DNA of 64,000 nucleotides, from positions 135,457-199,456 of the forward strand of contig MU626258.1 of assembly GCA_025603075.1 (NCBI GenBank). The letters are read 5' to 3'. The position numbers and the translations under genes were made by a program. The stretch's first letter is position 1, and each line of letters opens with the position of its first letter. The notes under the pieces were generated by a model. The model saw only the letters and a program-made list of their open reading frames with translations. It was not told where the DNA came from and searched no databases. Positions 46,273 through 57,581 of the stretch are shown here, piece by piece. The DNA comes from Neoconidiobolus thromboides FSU 785. Its lineage: Eukaryota > Entomophthoromycota > Entomophthoromycetes > Entomophthorales > Neoconidiobolaceae.

Positions 46273-47148
46273 AATATAAAAAGTAAATGTAATAAGTTTT
46301 TAAAAAATGGCTTAAATTGGCATTGTTTTACATTTCACCACAAAAATTAAATTTATTCAATCATTTATAATTTTATTTAGCAAATACTGTAAAAAGTTGC
46401 TAATTTTCCTAATTTGATCCTTTGAAAAAAACGTTTTAAGCATAATTTATATTTAACATTAAAATAAAGCAACAAGACTTCTGAAAAGACTCAATTTGCC
46501 TAGTATTATAATTTAATAAATAATACGCTTACCCTCTCAAGCTATAATTTTATTATACTTTATTAAGTATTGTTTCAGATTAATATAAAATTAAATAGCT
46601 TCGTTATAGCTTTAATATATTAAAGAGCATATAGGCTTTTCATGAGAAATTTTAATTAGACCTAGTTTTTTACACCATATTGGCTATTTTTTAAAATAAA
46701 AATACTTTCAAAATAGCCAACGTTTATTCTCTTACCAGTTATCTGGATAACTCGTCATTTTTCTTGGCAACTATCTTATACATATGGGGATGTATTTTTG
46801 TGTTTAAGAATTTTACTAATAACTTTTCCACTTGAATAGTGCTTAAAAATGGAAAAAGTAATGAAGTTAGAAAAACACTTCTATACACTATTGTTACTTC
46901 TTAAATAGGAATCTTTATTAGTCAAATAAATTTATATTTGTGATAGTTAAGGCTACCAACCCAGAAAAACGCTTAAATAATCTAGACCTTTATCTTATCT
47001 CTTATTATTATAAATAACTTTTTACTTTGGCTCTTATAAATTTTATTGATAAAGCCACTACTTAATTTTTTACTTCAGCTGTTTTTTAAAACATAATGCT
47101 TTGGTTTAAATGTCATAAACTTTTTTGAAACTTGATAACTTAGTGCGC
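46273..47148. other. Intergenic stretch with one MITE
   Basis: Promoter side of the FYVE-RING gene. Apart from the element at 46786 no feature is supported. Confidence 0.5.
46786..46882 (+). mobile_element. GGGGATG-family MITE copy 9
   Basis: A 97-bp copy with left flank ATAT (46782-46785) and right flank ATAC, so the duplication has one change. The right end is mutated to CACTTCT. The core reads CTTGAATAGTGCTTAAAAA. Confidence 0.82.
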
Positions 47149-47155
47149 ATGATAA

Positions 47156-47350
47156 GTGTAGGAAAAAGGAAGAATAGCGATAGTAGCATTGAAGCAGAAA
47201 GCAAGAAACGAGGGCTGATTACAATAATTTTACAATTAAAAACAAAAATAACAAAATAGCGACAGAAGCATTAGAAAAAAAAAACGAACGAGTGCATATA
47301 GATGTATGTAGGAAATAAAAAAAGGACAATAGCGACAGAAGCATTGAAAC
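47156..47350. repeat. Degenerate tandem repeat upstream of a zinc-finger gene
   Basis: Three copies of AATAGCGA(T/C)AG(T/A)AGCATT start at 47173, 47255 and 47328 (spacings 82 and 73). The first and third are also preceded by TGTAGGAAA. The frame starting at 47149 reads MISVGKRKNSDSSIEAESKK and then stops at 47253-47256. This may be a decayed coding repeat, an upstream exon or plain duplication. Confidence 0.6.
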
Positions 47351-47368
47351 AAGAAATATAGAAAATAG

Positions 47369-48127
47369 ATGAGGAATATAAATATATTAAACAACGTCTC
47401 CATAAAAATGTTTTTTTTGAACTTATTTACCCTTTCAATTATAAAAATAATGATTTTTAATGATTTTTATTTTTCAGACTCTAATCTAATCGATTCTCAA
47501 CAAAACATAGCATTTATAAATGGCACATTAATACAGCATAAAACTAATATTGTATCTTCGGACATGCCTAATGACTCAATTGATCGAGAAGGAGTAAGAT
47601 ATTTAAACCCAAATTTGGTCACATCTTCAATAAGTACTGAGCTTAACCAATGGGGGCTTTTAACAAATACCACAAACAAAACAAATGATGATACTATAAA
47701 TAACTGTATCAATAGTGTTGTGATTGATCATAAAATTGATCGTAGTATCAATCCCAATAATTCTATTGAACACCTAATTAATAAAATTCCAAGCTCAAGA
47801 TCACTAAATGCAAAACGTTGTCCTACTAATAAATGTGAGTGTAAAGATAAAAACAAATGTACTAAAGAATGTATAAAGTCGATAGGGTGCCATCAATGCC
47901 CAGTATGTGGATTAGAATTTTCAAGGAAAAGCTCGATGCGAAGACACGTATTGATTCATATCAAAATAAGGCCTTATCATTGTAAAGATTGTGAGAAATC
48001 TTTTTATAGGTTGGATATTTATAAAAAGCATTTAAATTCCAAACGATGTAAAAGCAATGTTGCTTATAATCATTTGTTAACCATATCACAACAATCACCT
48101 AAACACCAACATTTTACATATTTATAA
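47369..48127 (+). CDS. C2H2 zinc-finger protein
   Basis: An open frame of 252 residues. Two fingers lie near the C-terminus: CPVCGLEFSRKSSMRRHVLIH (C-x2-C-x12-H-x3-H) and CKDCEKSFYRLDIYKKHLNS (C-x2-C-x12-H, then C as the last ligand). They are joined by KIRPYH, a variant of the usual TGEKPY linker. A cysteine-rich stretch just before them (CPTNKCECKDKNKCTKEC) may be a third metal site. The N-terminal 120 residues are Asn/Ser/Thr-rich with no recognised domain. It is probably a DNA-binding regulator; the target is unknown. The first ATG region is hydrophobic and may not be the true start; M66 (MPNDS) is an alternative. Confidence 0.75.
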   Translation: MRNINILNNVSIKMFFLNLFTLSIIKIMIFNDFYFSDSNLIDSQQNIAFINGTLIQHKTNIVSSDMPNDSIDREGVRYLNPNLVTSSISTELNQWGLLTNTTNKTNDDTINNCINSVVIDHKIDRSINPNNSIEHLINKIPSSRSLNAKRCPTNKCECKDKNKCTKECIKSIGCHQCPVCGLEFSRKSSMRRHVLIHIKIRPYHCKDCEKSFYRLDIYKKHLNSKRCKSNVAYNHLLTISQQSPKHQHFTYL

Positions 48128-48471
48128 AAGCAGTTATACTTTTTTATTCAAAAAAATCTTTGATTTAATTATATTACTTTAGTTTTTATTTTTATCTTTT
48201 ATCTATCTTTATTTTTTTTGAAATTTAGTTCGTAGCCTAAAAGTTGTTGTATAAAAACATATATTATTGTAAGAGCGATAGGGTTACATAAAACCTTTTA
48301 ACTTATACATTTTGCTTATCTGCTCTATAATTGAACACTTACATTATTTTTATTATAAACCAACTAGGTAAGTTACAAAAAAAATCATAAAGTCTGCTAA
48401 ACATAATTAAAATTAAAAAAACTATTCATGATCTTGATTTTAGTTTTTCAAACGGACATATGAGGATGTTT

Positions 48472-48559
48472 TTTTTGATTTCATTACTTTTTCATTTTTT
48501 AAGCGCTATTTCAGTGGAAAAATTGTTAGTAAAATCTTTAAACAAAAAAATACATCCAC
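48472..48559 (-). mobile_element. GGGGATG-family MITE copy 10
   Basis: An 88-bp copy with GAGGATG at the left and CATCCAC at the right, flanked by ATAT (48468-48471) and ATAC. The core AAGCGCTATTTCAGTGG is intact. Confidence 0.82.
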
Positions 48560-48792
48560 ATACTATAGAATGTAAAATGTTGCGAATAATTGAATGTAAG
48601 CGTCCTATAAACATTTAATAAACCTTTTCTTTCATATACATTAATATATATATGATTTTTTTATATTCTTGAAAGAATGTTGGTTAGCTTCCAAGTACTT
48701 TATGTCAGAAATGAACGAACAAATAGATAAATTAAGATAGAGAAGATAATCACCATAAAGTGAGCACTCATGTCTTTTTTGTTTTTATATAT

Positions 48793-48891
48793 GGGGATGT
48801 ATTTTTGTATTTAAGAGTTTTGCTAGTAATTTTTCCACTCAAATAGCGCTTAAAAGATGGAAAAAGTAATGAAGCCAAAAAAAACAATCCC
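48793..48891 (+). mobile_element. GGGGATG-family MITE copy 11
   Basis: A 99-bp copy from GGGGATG to CAATCCC, flanked by ATAT at 48789-48792 and 48892-48895. Only 11 bp separate it from the next copy in the same orientation. Confidence 0.9.
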
Positions 48892-48902
48892 ATATAATAT
48901 AT

Positions 48903-49001
48903 AGGGATGTATTTTTAGGTTTGAGAATTTTACTAATAATTTTTCCGCTCAACTGAGCACTTAAAAACTGGAAGAAGTGATGAAATAAAAAGAACATCCC
49001 T
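48903..49001 (+). mobile_element. GGGGATG-family MITE copy 12
   Basis: A 99-bp copy from AGGGATG to CATCCCT, flanked by ATAT at 48899-48902 and 49002-49005. The core is changed to AACTGAGCACTTAAAAA, so it differs from its neighbour and is an independent insertion rather than a tandem duplicate. Confidence 0.88.
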
Positions 49002-49208
49002 ATATAGTAAATTGATATTATAAGGTTGAAATTTTTAAAAATTTAATACTTAATTATTTAAACATTAAATGTGTTTCTTAAATTAATAGTTTCTTTAATA
49101 AATTTAAGACTAAAAATTTAAAAAAGATTTAAAACAAGTAATTAGTTGTTAACTATTATTATTTGTTATTTTGAAAATCATTTATTTATACTAGAACTTT
49201 GTATATAT

Positions 49209-49307
49209 GGGGATGTATTTTTTGGTTTCATTACTTTTTTCAGTTTTTAAGTGCTAATTGAACGGAAAAATTATTAGTAAAATTCTCAAACCTAAAAACA
49301 CATCTCT
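49209..49307 (-). mobile_element. GGGGATG-family MITE copy 13
   Basis: A 99-bp copy with left flank ATAT (49205-49208). The right end is mutated (CATCTCT, then ATGC). Confidence 0.82.
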
Positions 49308-52099
49308 ATGCATTTTTTGCTATAATTTATCTTTTCGCAACTTAGCTATTTCCTGACTTTATTATATTTTTAATTTTTATGAAATTTTATTTGACTAAAT
49401 TATTAACTATTTTTACCTATTACCTTTTTATATGCTAAAACATATTTAAGCTTATATTTCCCTTATATTTATTTTGTAAACTAAGGTTTGATGTACACCA
49501 TTGTTTCGTTTTTATGAATGTACTTTCTAATATTTTCCAAAAATCAACATTATACAATAGTCATTGTTTTTTACTTTGAAAAGGCAAAGCCCTCAAGGTT
49601 TTCAGAAATGAAAACGGAAAAGAGTAAGTGTTAAAAATAATTGTTTTGTGATTATGAAGTCTGTATATTTAGCTATTTCTTCATATCTTCTTTTAGTATA
49701 GTACTTTAAACTATCAAGCCTTATAGCCTTTATTTGAAAAAAAAGCTAATTTACAGAAATTTTAAATTTAAGCTTGTTTAAACCCAAGGGTCATTTTTTT
49801 CAAAGATTATAAAAAGCACAAATGATATGCAAAAAAGAGTTTTAATTCCATTTTAAAATAAGCCTTATGATAATAGTTTTGTTTTAGTATTTATTTAATT
49901 TTATCTTTTATCTTATATTCCATAGAAAATAATAAAATAATAAAACAAAGATTATCCACGAATAGATTTTGTAAAGTAAAACTTAAACTGGGCTGTAAAA
50001 TTTCATTTCTAGTCTTAACTGGATTTTTGAATTTATCCATATCCTCAATATTCAAAGTAACGTCTTGATAAACTCACTCTTATTAAGGCTTTAAAATATT
50101 TTAGATTTTAGTATTTTGTTAATATAAAGTAAATCCTCAGGATTAACTCAACCTTATTTTACGTAGGACAAGAATTCCTAGCATTTTTGATCCATATATT
50201 TTAAGCTGCTAAATATAAATATTGTATGATTTTAAATAATAGTTGTAGGTTTATTTATTCTAAATAGAGGGGAGCTAAGAATATAATAAAAACCGAAGGT
50301 GGGAAATAGCATATATAGTAATTAATAAGTTGATATATAGAACAGCAAAAAAACGGATACAATTTCAAATATAACTTTTGATTTTTAAAATAAATACATA
50401 AGTAAAATAAAAATATATTAAAAATTTTATTTGAAAATTATTTAAATTTATTTAGCCAGACTTCCTTGCATAAATAAAGATAAGCTTTATCTTGACAAAA
50501 TTAGTCAAGTGCATTTATATTTTTTAAAAACCCACTTTAAATTGCTGAAAAACTGTATTTTGTAGGGGGTGAGAATATTATAAAATTGTACCATTTTAAT
50601 GATATTTTTTATCATGGGTTGGAATTTTGCATCATTAGAAGAGTCAGCTCTCTCGTATTTTTGAAAGTAACTATAATAAGTAATAACCTTGCTATTTATA
50701 ATTAGTAATTTTCATTTTGTCTTTATTATCAGTAAGAATTTCAATTAACTATTTAATATCTTGAATTTCTGAACAGGAACTATGGTACTTTAACAACAAT
50801 ATTTTATAAAAAATTCAACTTGTTTTAAAATTTTATGAATACTTTTATTATGAATAATAAATCATTACTTTTCAAGAAAAATCTATTAATATATTGAACA
50901 ATACTATTATAAGCCTAATTATTTCTCTAATTTATTAATCCATGTATTTATTTGCAATATTAATAATGCGCCAACTATGGGGAATAAGTCCCTACATCTC
51001 TCTTATCGTAAAAGTAAGCCGAGTTTACTATGTTTCACGAAAACAGGTTTCTTACATAAAACATCACCATTATGTTATTTCAGTTTTTATTTAGAAAGGT
51101 ATAACTGGTAGATAGGCTTTTTGAGTTGAGCCGAAATTTTCTTATCAAATTTGGCATGAGAGTAAATTCTCAATTTATTAATATTTGAGATAGGGGATTA
51201 AAATACCCAATTTTAGCTTAATATCATTGTTTAATAAATGAATTTTAAATCAAATTTCGCCTTTTAATAACACTGCAGGTTATTATTTATAAAACTTAAG
51301 GTTATCTCATTATGATGACTAACCTTTTATTGGAACTTATTTATAGTTCTATTAATAATGTGATCGTCTAACTTTAGGTTTATGGTCTAAAAATATCGAA
51401 AACTGTTCCAATAAATAATTAACGATCCATATTATTATAAAGAATAATTGGACAAAAAATCATAACGTGGAGTATCAAATTTAAGCTTAATAATATGTCA
51501 AACTTTATTTTTAATGTTGAAAACACGAGTATTAGTTTAGTAATAATATAAAATATTGCTATTTCTATCAGCTTTACCTAGTCTTTATATTTCTAATATT
51601 ATCATAATTAAAGTTATAATATCCTTTTACCTCTTTATTTCGTTTACTTGCTTGTACGACTTTAAGCCAAATAATCCTTTATTATCCATCTTGGCAAAGC
51701 CAATCAAAATAATTCATTATACCATGCTAAAAGAATAAAATGGTTACTCAATAATTAATCCATCACTATTACCAACCATAAAATAGTAACGAAGAGATTA
51801 GGCTTAATAATTCGAACTCAATAATAAACATTAGAAAATATTGCATTTCTAACATATAGAGTAGAGGATCTGGATCTGGATATTATATTGAATAAGCAGA
51901 AATCGACATTACATTGATTATAAGGAATTAATATTAAATTGAAGATCATAATAAATAAAAACTAATATACAAATTTGTCTTTATTTATATTTATATTTAA
52001 TTTAAGAAAACTTTTTTAAAATGGGAATGGTAATAAATTATTAAAACGGACGATAATTGATTATCGGTAATGGAGCTATATATCCGCTTTAACTCCGAC

Positions 52100-52435
52100 T
52101 TAATTTTTGAAAGCAGAGCCTTTCCATGCTGAGGGATAAATCGTTAGTGATTCCTTATTTAATTGTTTATGAGTAAATGTTGGAGCAGCAGAATCAAGAT
52201 TGAATGCTGGGGGTGACAAACGAGGATTCCATGATTTAAAATAAGGTGATGGTAATTTTAAAGCTCCAATAAGTGGAGATGGGCAGTCTGTTGGTTCTGT
52301 TGGTGAAAGTTTACCATTATAACTTTTATCTAAAACTGGGACTTCATCATTCTTCTTGCATGCTTCAGAGCAGTAAAGGTCATCATCGGAAAAATCGATA
52401 TGTTGAAAGCAAACGGCGCACCAGTTGTTATCCAT
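52100..52435 (-). CDS. Ecl1-like small zinc-binding protein
   Basis: An intronless gene of 111 residues. It opens MDNNWCAVCFQHIDFSDDDL followed by YCSEACKKNDE, giving C6-x2-C9 and C22-x3-C26. This N-terminal pattern (short lead, W/YC-x-x-C, then LYCS-x-x-C) is that of the fungal Ecl1 family, small nuclear proteins that extend chronological lifespan and respond to starvation in fission yeast. The remaining 80 residues are Ser/Pro-rich with LPSPYFKSW. It is the only gene in the 12 kb between 48.1 and 60.4 kb. The family match is on the cysteine motif and size only. Confidence 0.72.
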   Translation of the reverse strand: MDNNWCAVCFQHIDFSDDDLYCSEACKKNDEVPVLDKSYNGKLSPTEPTDCPSPLIGALKLPSPYFKSWNPRLSPPAFNLDSAAPTFTHKQLNKESLTIYPSAWKGSAFKN

Positions 52436-54938
52436 GTTAGTATAATTTAATTGAATTCTAAAATAATAGTCTAGAAAGTACAGAGATTGTTTAGTTTTAA
52501 ACTAAATTTGAAGGTGATTAAAAAAAGTAGGGAATTGGGTGGTTTATATACTTTTTTTCGAACTCAGTTTTTAGTTAAAAATTGTTACAACTAAAAATAA
52601 TTCCATTGATTTTACTTTGCTAGGGTGGGCTGGCTAAATTAGGTAAGTTTAGAGTACAGCCACTTTTTCGCATAAGTAAATTGAATTACTCCTGAATTAT
52701 CACCTAAGAATGACCTTAAAAAAATGGAAAACGCTTAATCTTTGGTTCAACGTTGTTCCTAAAATAGACAAAGGTTAATACAAAATTCGACTAATCAGAT
52801 CTTAAGATGGTATCATACTTTTAAAGATTTAACCAATAAAATCATGAGTTGGATCAGCCCATTTATTAAAAAATTTATAATTTATGAGTCAGATTTAACA
52901 ATCCACTTTTATCAAAGAGTCCTCCCCTTAATCCCCAAATGGAAAGGGTTATAGATTAACGTGATTTAGTTGGCTTAAACTACACCAATGAAATTTTAAC
53001 CAATAATCAGTTAAGATGGCATCTGATATAGCAAAATTATTGTCTTTCTAATTAGATCATTCTGGATGAAGCTCAATCTCAATGAGTAACACTAAAACTA
53101 TATTACTAATTTGTTGAGTAGAATGTGAAAGAGATCAAATTTATTAGTTCTACATGATTAATACAATTATTAATTTGAGTAGCTAATTTCAAATCGAAAT
53201 AAAGTCATTTCAATAAAAGTTTGGTTCATAATGATGAACAGTTTTCTATACATCAAAACAAGTTTAATAAGTTATATTATTAATTTATTAGCTAATTTTA
53301 TTTGGTGTGTTGTATTATGAAAGTTATATTAAACTGTTATAAGTTTTGGGATAACGCAAATATTAATTTTCTCACCCCTAAAATAAAAATTGATCCTTAC
53401 ATTCCTGCCATAGCATTTCTTGATAAAGGAGTGAGAATAGAGCGTGATATCTCGCTAAAGTAAGATTTAATTACAATATATACTCACCCATAATTTTTTG
53501 GAGATGAAGGGGGAGATTATTATAATCTTTTTTACTAAATTTTTAAATTTCTATAATTGTAATGTTTGAATATTCGAAAAGTTTAAATTGATAATTTTAA
53601 TATTAAGTAGAATCGATTACTGTATTATTATTCAAATATGAAACAACAGTGATTAAAATAAACTATATGAATATAGTATTTAATATAAATGCTACAGGAT
53701 AAACTTAATGTGTTTTATTTTTATTATTAATTAATGGTTAAAAAATTAATAAAATTTTTATATTAAAGCCCATAACAAACTACTAAAAATAAACTATTTA
53801 AGCTGTAAATAACTGAAACTTAAGATTTTTGAGACTCTTTTTTATCCCCAAAAAGCCAGAAGTCAAAAAAGTACAAAAATAAATTTATATTTGAGTAACA
53901 TGAATTAATAAATTTGAAAAATAAAACCTCTCTCTTATGTTGGTAACTAAAAAAAGTATATTGTATACATTTATTATCTGTTTGTATTTATTTATACTAA
54001 TGAATTAAAGCTAATGAATCTTGGAGACCCTCTTAAAAAGAGTTGAGAGACCATGTGGACTAATAAATTGGGCTAGTGAGCTTTTATTATATTAAATGTT
54101 ACCAATGCTATCAATGATTGGTTGTTTCTACCAAGTAATTTAAATATTGTAATAGGAAGTATTTTTAATATAATGAACTAATTATAAAGGTAATATAATT
54201 TTTATGCTATATGTGGTAAAATATATCTAAATGTTTACAAACTTTATTTTTAACATGTGTAAATTTACTGCTGCTATAGCATATACTTATTATTATTTGA
54301 ATTTAAAATAAATCCATCAACTTTACAATTTACTTCCTTTTATTCTAGTTATTATATACATTATGTAATTAGCTTATGGATGTAAGTAGATGATAAAATT
54401 AGGCGTGTGTCTGTTGAGATAGGTATGCTGAAGCATGCGCTTCTTTCTTACATCAACTCTAATTCCATTTATATCACGTATTTATAAATAGGAGAATATT
54501 TGATGTTTGATGTAAAGTTCAATGAATGCTATTGTCTTAGTATAATTTTGGTATACATAAATCCTATCTTTTTTGTAAAATTATTCCTTCTGTTTAACGG
54601 TTTAATATACTATACTTTTTGTTATATTTTAATAAAGAATTCTTAATAACAGAAGCAAAACCATCTTAAAACCATACATTTATCGCACATGGCAATTGGA
54701 GTGCATGGTGGTGTGTCCATTTCCTTATTAAAAAGAAAAGATTTAGTATGTTTTAATTCTTATATTTGATCAATTTAAACGGATAATAAAGTTATGAAAT
54801 ATGATTCATGTATAAATAAATAACAACTTGGACAAATAGATACACTGCTTATTGCTTGTTAAAAATTTAGCCTGTTTTTTAGCTCAATTGAAATCGCCTT
54901 TTTAAAATATTTCCACATTAAAACTTAATAAAATTATA

Positions 54939-55099
54939 GGGTATTCTCTAAAGTAAGTTGACTTTTTGGGCAAAAATTAATTTGAAAATTATTGATTACA
55001 ACAGTAAATAAATATCTAAAAATTCATTCTTTTGTTACAACTCTATACCTTTGTCAGAACATGTCTGCTCAAAAAATCAGATTACTTTAGAAAATACCT
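54939..55099. mobile_element. Tc1/mariner-type MITE with 34-bp inverted ends
   Basis: The left end GGGTATTCTCTAAAGTAAG and the reverse complement of the right end, AGGTATTTTCTAAAGTAAT, match over about 34 bp (28 identical by my count), ending TTTTTG(G/A)GCA. Both sides are bordered by TA (54937-54938 and 55100-55101). The 161-bp element has no coding capacity. A TA target and inverted ends fit a non-autonomous Tc1/mariner-like element. Confidence 0.72.
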
Positions 55100-55607
55100 T
55101 ATATAAAACAATAATAGTAGTTTATTGTTTAATATTACTGTAAAATTTTATATTATTACTTTTTAAACCTATACTATAAATTATAATAGTGGTGTTATTG
55201 TTTTTTTTTGAATAATATTGAATATTGTTTGAAATTCGTCTGAGCATGAAATAAAGTTTAGTCAAAATGACATTTATGGGAAGGAATCAAAAAAAATAGA
55301 CTATAATAATAATCTCGTTTTTTTCGATCTCTATTATAAATAAACTTCAATTTAAAGATCAAAATATATTGTCATTATTAGCAATAATATACAGTATTTT
55401 TAAAATACTCAATAATTATTTTATCATATAATAGTTATATAAAGTTATTTATAAAAATGGTACAATACAGTAAAAAAATGATACCATTTTTAGGAAAATT
55501 GTCTAATACTTTTGATAGATTATTCTCGATTATTTTTTACCAATCCAATAAATTTTTATTAGAAAGAGGAACCTTAGCAATAGTGAAATCATTGTCATTT
55601 CTCAAAA

Positions 55608-55731
55608 TAAGCTGTTCTTAAATCTTTATCTGATAAAAAAAGAAGCTATAGAATTAGTAATTGCTAATAATAATAGAACAACACAGGCGCAAATTGAAGA
55701 ATACTATTTAATAGTTGCTGCGAAAAAATAA
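55608..55731 (+). pseudogene. Short coding relic, possibly transposase
   Basis: A frame of about 31 codons (KEAIELVIANNNRTTQAQIE, then EYYLI) stops at about 55731. Just upstream, in another frame, AVLKSLSDKK joins it across a run of seven A. Charge and helix pattern look like a real protein segment and resemble a helix-turn-helix, but I cannot name the family. Confidence 0.35.
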
Positions 55732-56604
55732 GTTATTATTAGGTCCTTTTTCTTGGTTAATCGGATAATTAAAAAATAAGTTGGTTATTTTTGCAAAACT
55801 AAAAAAACATAAGAATTTTCCATTGTTTAGTAATATCCTCAGGTTCTTTGTTTATAACTTGGTTTCTATTTTAACCGAGCTTATAAGATTTTTCTGAATT
55901 GCTTTAATCTTCAATTTAATACCCAACTTATACTACAGCTATATTAAATACACCTATCCGGTAAATCGATGTATCCGATATGTTGATTATTCATAGATTA
56001 AGTTATCAGATACATATTATTTAAAAATATGTAATTGTTAGATAAATACGCCATTAATTGAATATATATAATTATCAGATATGTATAATCTAACAGTATA
56101 AAATTATCAGATTATTTTTTACCCTATAAATATTTTTTAAAAATGTTAATTTAATATTAGATATTACAAGTTTTTAAGTAATTCAAAATAAATACCATAA
56201 TAATACAATCAAAACTTCTTAAAGTCAATTATGGCATAGATTTAATTTCATCTATAATTGATAATAAAGTTAATCTGGTATTAATTTAAATACAAATTTA
56301 CACTAATATAAGTAATATTATTATAAATTAAAATTAGGAAAGTATTTTTTACTGATAATTTACATTCGAATTTGGCAACGATTTGACCCTATTTTTTATA
56401 AAAGCTGATTATATGCTAAAATAAATTTAAAATTTATAGCTTATATATATAATATATGATAAAGTTACATAAGAAATAAAGGTAATTGAGCTTAATAAAT
56501 ATAGAGATCACTATAGTTTTCATTATTTCTGAATGGTCGTAAATGTGATTAAATAATCAACTAATTTGTTTCATTAATAATTAAATTTAAAATTTTGAAA
56601 AAAT

Positions 56605-56702
56605 AGGGATGTATTTTTATGTTTAGAATTTTACTAACAATTTTTCTGTTCAAATAGCGCTTAAAAGATGGAAAAAGTGATGAAGCTAGAAAAAGCATCC
56701 TC
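56605..56702 (+). mobile_element. GGGGATG-family MITE copy 14
   Basis: A 98-bp copy from AGGGATG to CATCCTC, flanked by AAAT on both sides (56601-56604 and 56703-56706), a non-palindromic direct repeat. Confidence 0.9.
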
Positions 56703-56945
56703 AAATGTAAAATAGGGAAACTTTGCATAAACAGAAGCGTGTAACGGTTGTTTTACATTGGAGCTGTATTAAGAGATTCTGTTTTATTATAACAGTGCTA
56801 TAAAAGTTTGGCTTTATCTTTATTTTTAATTTAAAGTGGATTAATTAATAAATAATCTACTCACCATCTCATATTCTATTTAGATTAATGTTGTAAAAAA
56901 CAGTGTCATAGATTAATTGATTTTGATTAAGTGAATTTTACAAAT

Positions 56946-57043
56946 GGGGATGTGTTTTTGTATTTAAGAATTTTACTAGCAATTTTTCCACTTAAATAAC
57001 GCTTAAAAGATGTAAAAATAATGAAATCAAAAAAAACATCCCC
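56946..57043 (+). mobile_element. GGGGATG-family MITE copy 15
   Basis: A 98-bp copy from GGGGATG to CATCCCC, flanked by AAAT at 56942-56945 and 57044-57047. The ends are a perfect inverted pair. Confidence 0.92.
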
Positions 57044-57098
57044 AAATGTTATTAAAATGCTTAAAATAAACTATTTCAATAATTTATAAATACTATAT

Positions 57099-57196
57099 AG
57101 GGGTGTTTTTTTGGTTTCATCACTTTTTCTACCTTTTAAGTGCTATTTAAGTGGGAAAATTATTAGTAAAATTATTAAGCACAAAAATACATCCCC
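57099..57196 (-). mobile_element. GGGGATG-family MITE copy 16
   Basis: A 98-bp copy in the opposite orientation to its neighbour at 56946, flanked by ATAT on both sides (57095-57098 and 57197-57200). Confidence 0.9.
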
Positions 57197-57481
57197 ATAT
57201 ATCTCTTTTATTCAAAAATTTTATTAACAATTTCCTACTCAATAATATTTAAAAATAAAAAAATAAAAAAAATGAATTTTTGATAAAATCTATAAATATA
57301 AGTTTTTTTTACAAATAATATTCTATTTTAAATATTAAAATTTTTTCATTAAAGGAACAATAATTTTGGAATATAAATTAGCCTAATGTTTTTTATAATT
57401 TCTGTAATTTTTAATTTTATTTAATAATAGTAAATAATTTATAATTGTAATAATGCCTTAAAATTAATATTATGTATACAT

Positions 57482-57576
57482 GAGGATGTTTTTTTGTTTA
57501 AGAATTTTACCACAATCTTTCCACTGAAATAGCGCTTAAAAAATGGAAAAATAATGAAACCAAAAAAAACAGCCCC
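57482..57576 (+). mobile_element. GGGGATG-family MITE copy 17
   Basis: A 95-bp copy from GAGGATG to CAGCCCC, flanked by ACAT on the left and ACGT on the right (one change). It directly abuts the left edge of the large inverted structure that begins at 57582. Confidence 0.82.
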
Positions 57577-57581
57577 ACGTT

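Larger units (their letters stand above)
48128..52099. other. Gene-poor 4-kb region with a cluster of MITEs
   Basis: Four GGGGATG-family elements lie between 48.4 and 49.3 kb. The rest, 49.3-52.1 kb, is AT-rich with only short frames; one of 60 codons at 51556-51738 is hydrophobic but has no gene-like context. Confidence 0.55.
52436..56604. other. Gene-poor 4.2-kb region with transposon relics
   Basis: No intact gene is supported. The region holds one TA-flanked inverted-repeat element and a short coding relic near 55.6 kb (both described separately). Elsewhere frames are under 60 codons and composition is very AT-rich. Confidence 0.55.

Noticed and set aside
51556-51738. 60-codon hydrophobic open frame
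   Set aside because: No start context, no neighbouring exons and no recognisable family; likely chance in AT-rich sequence.
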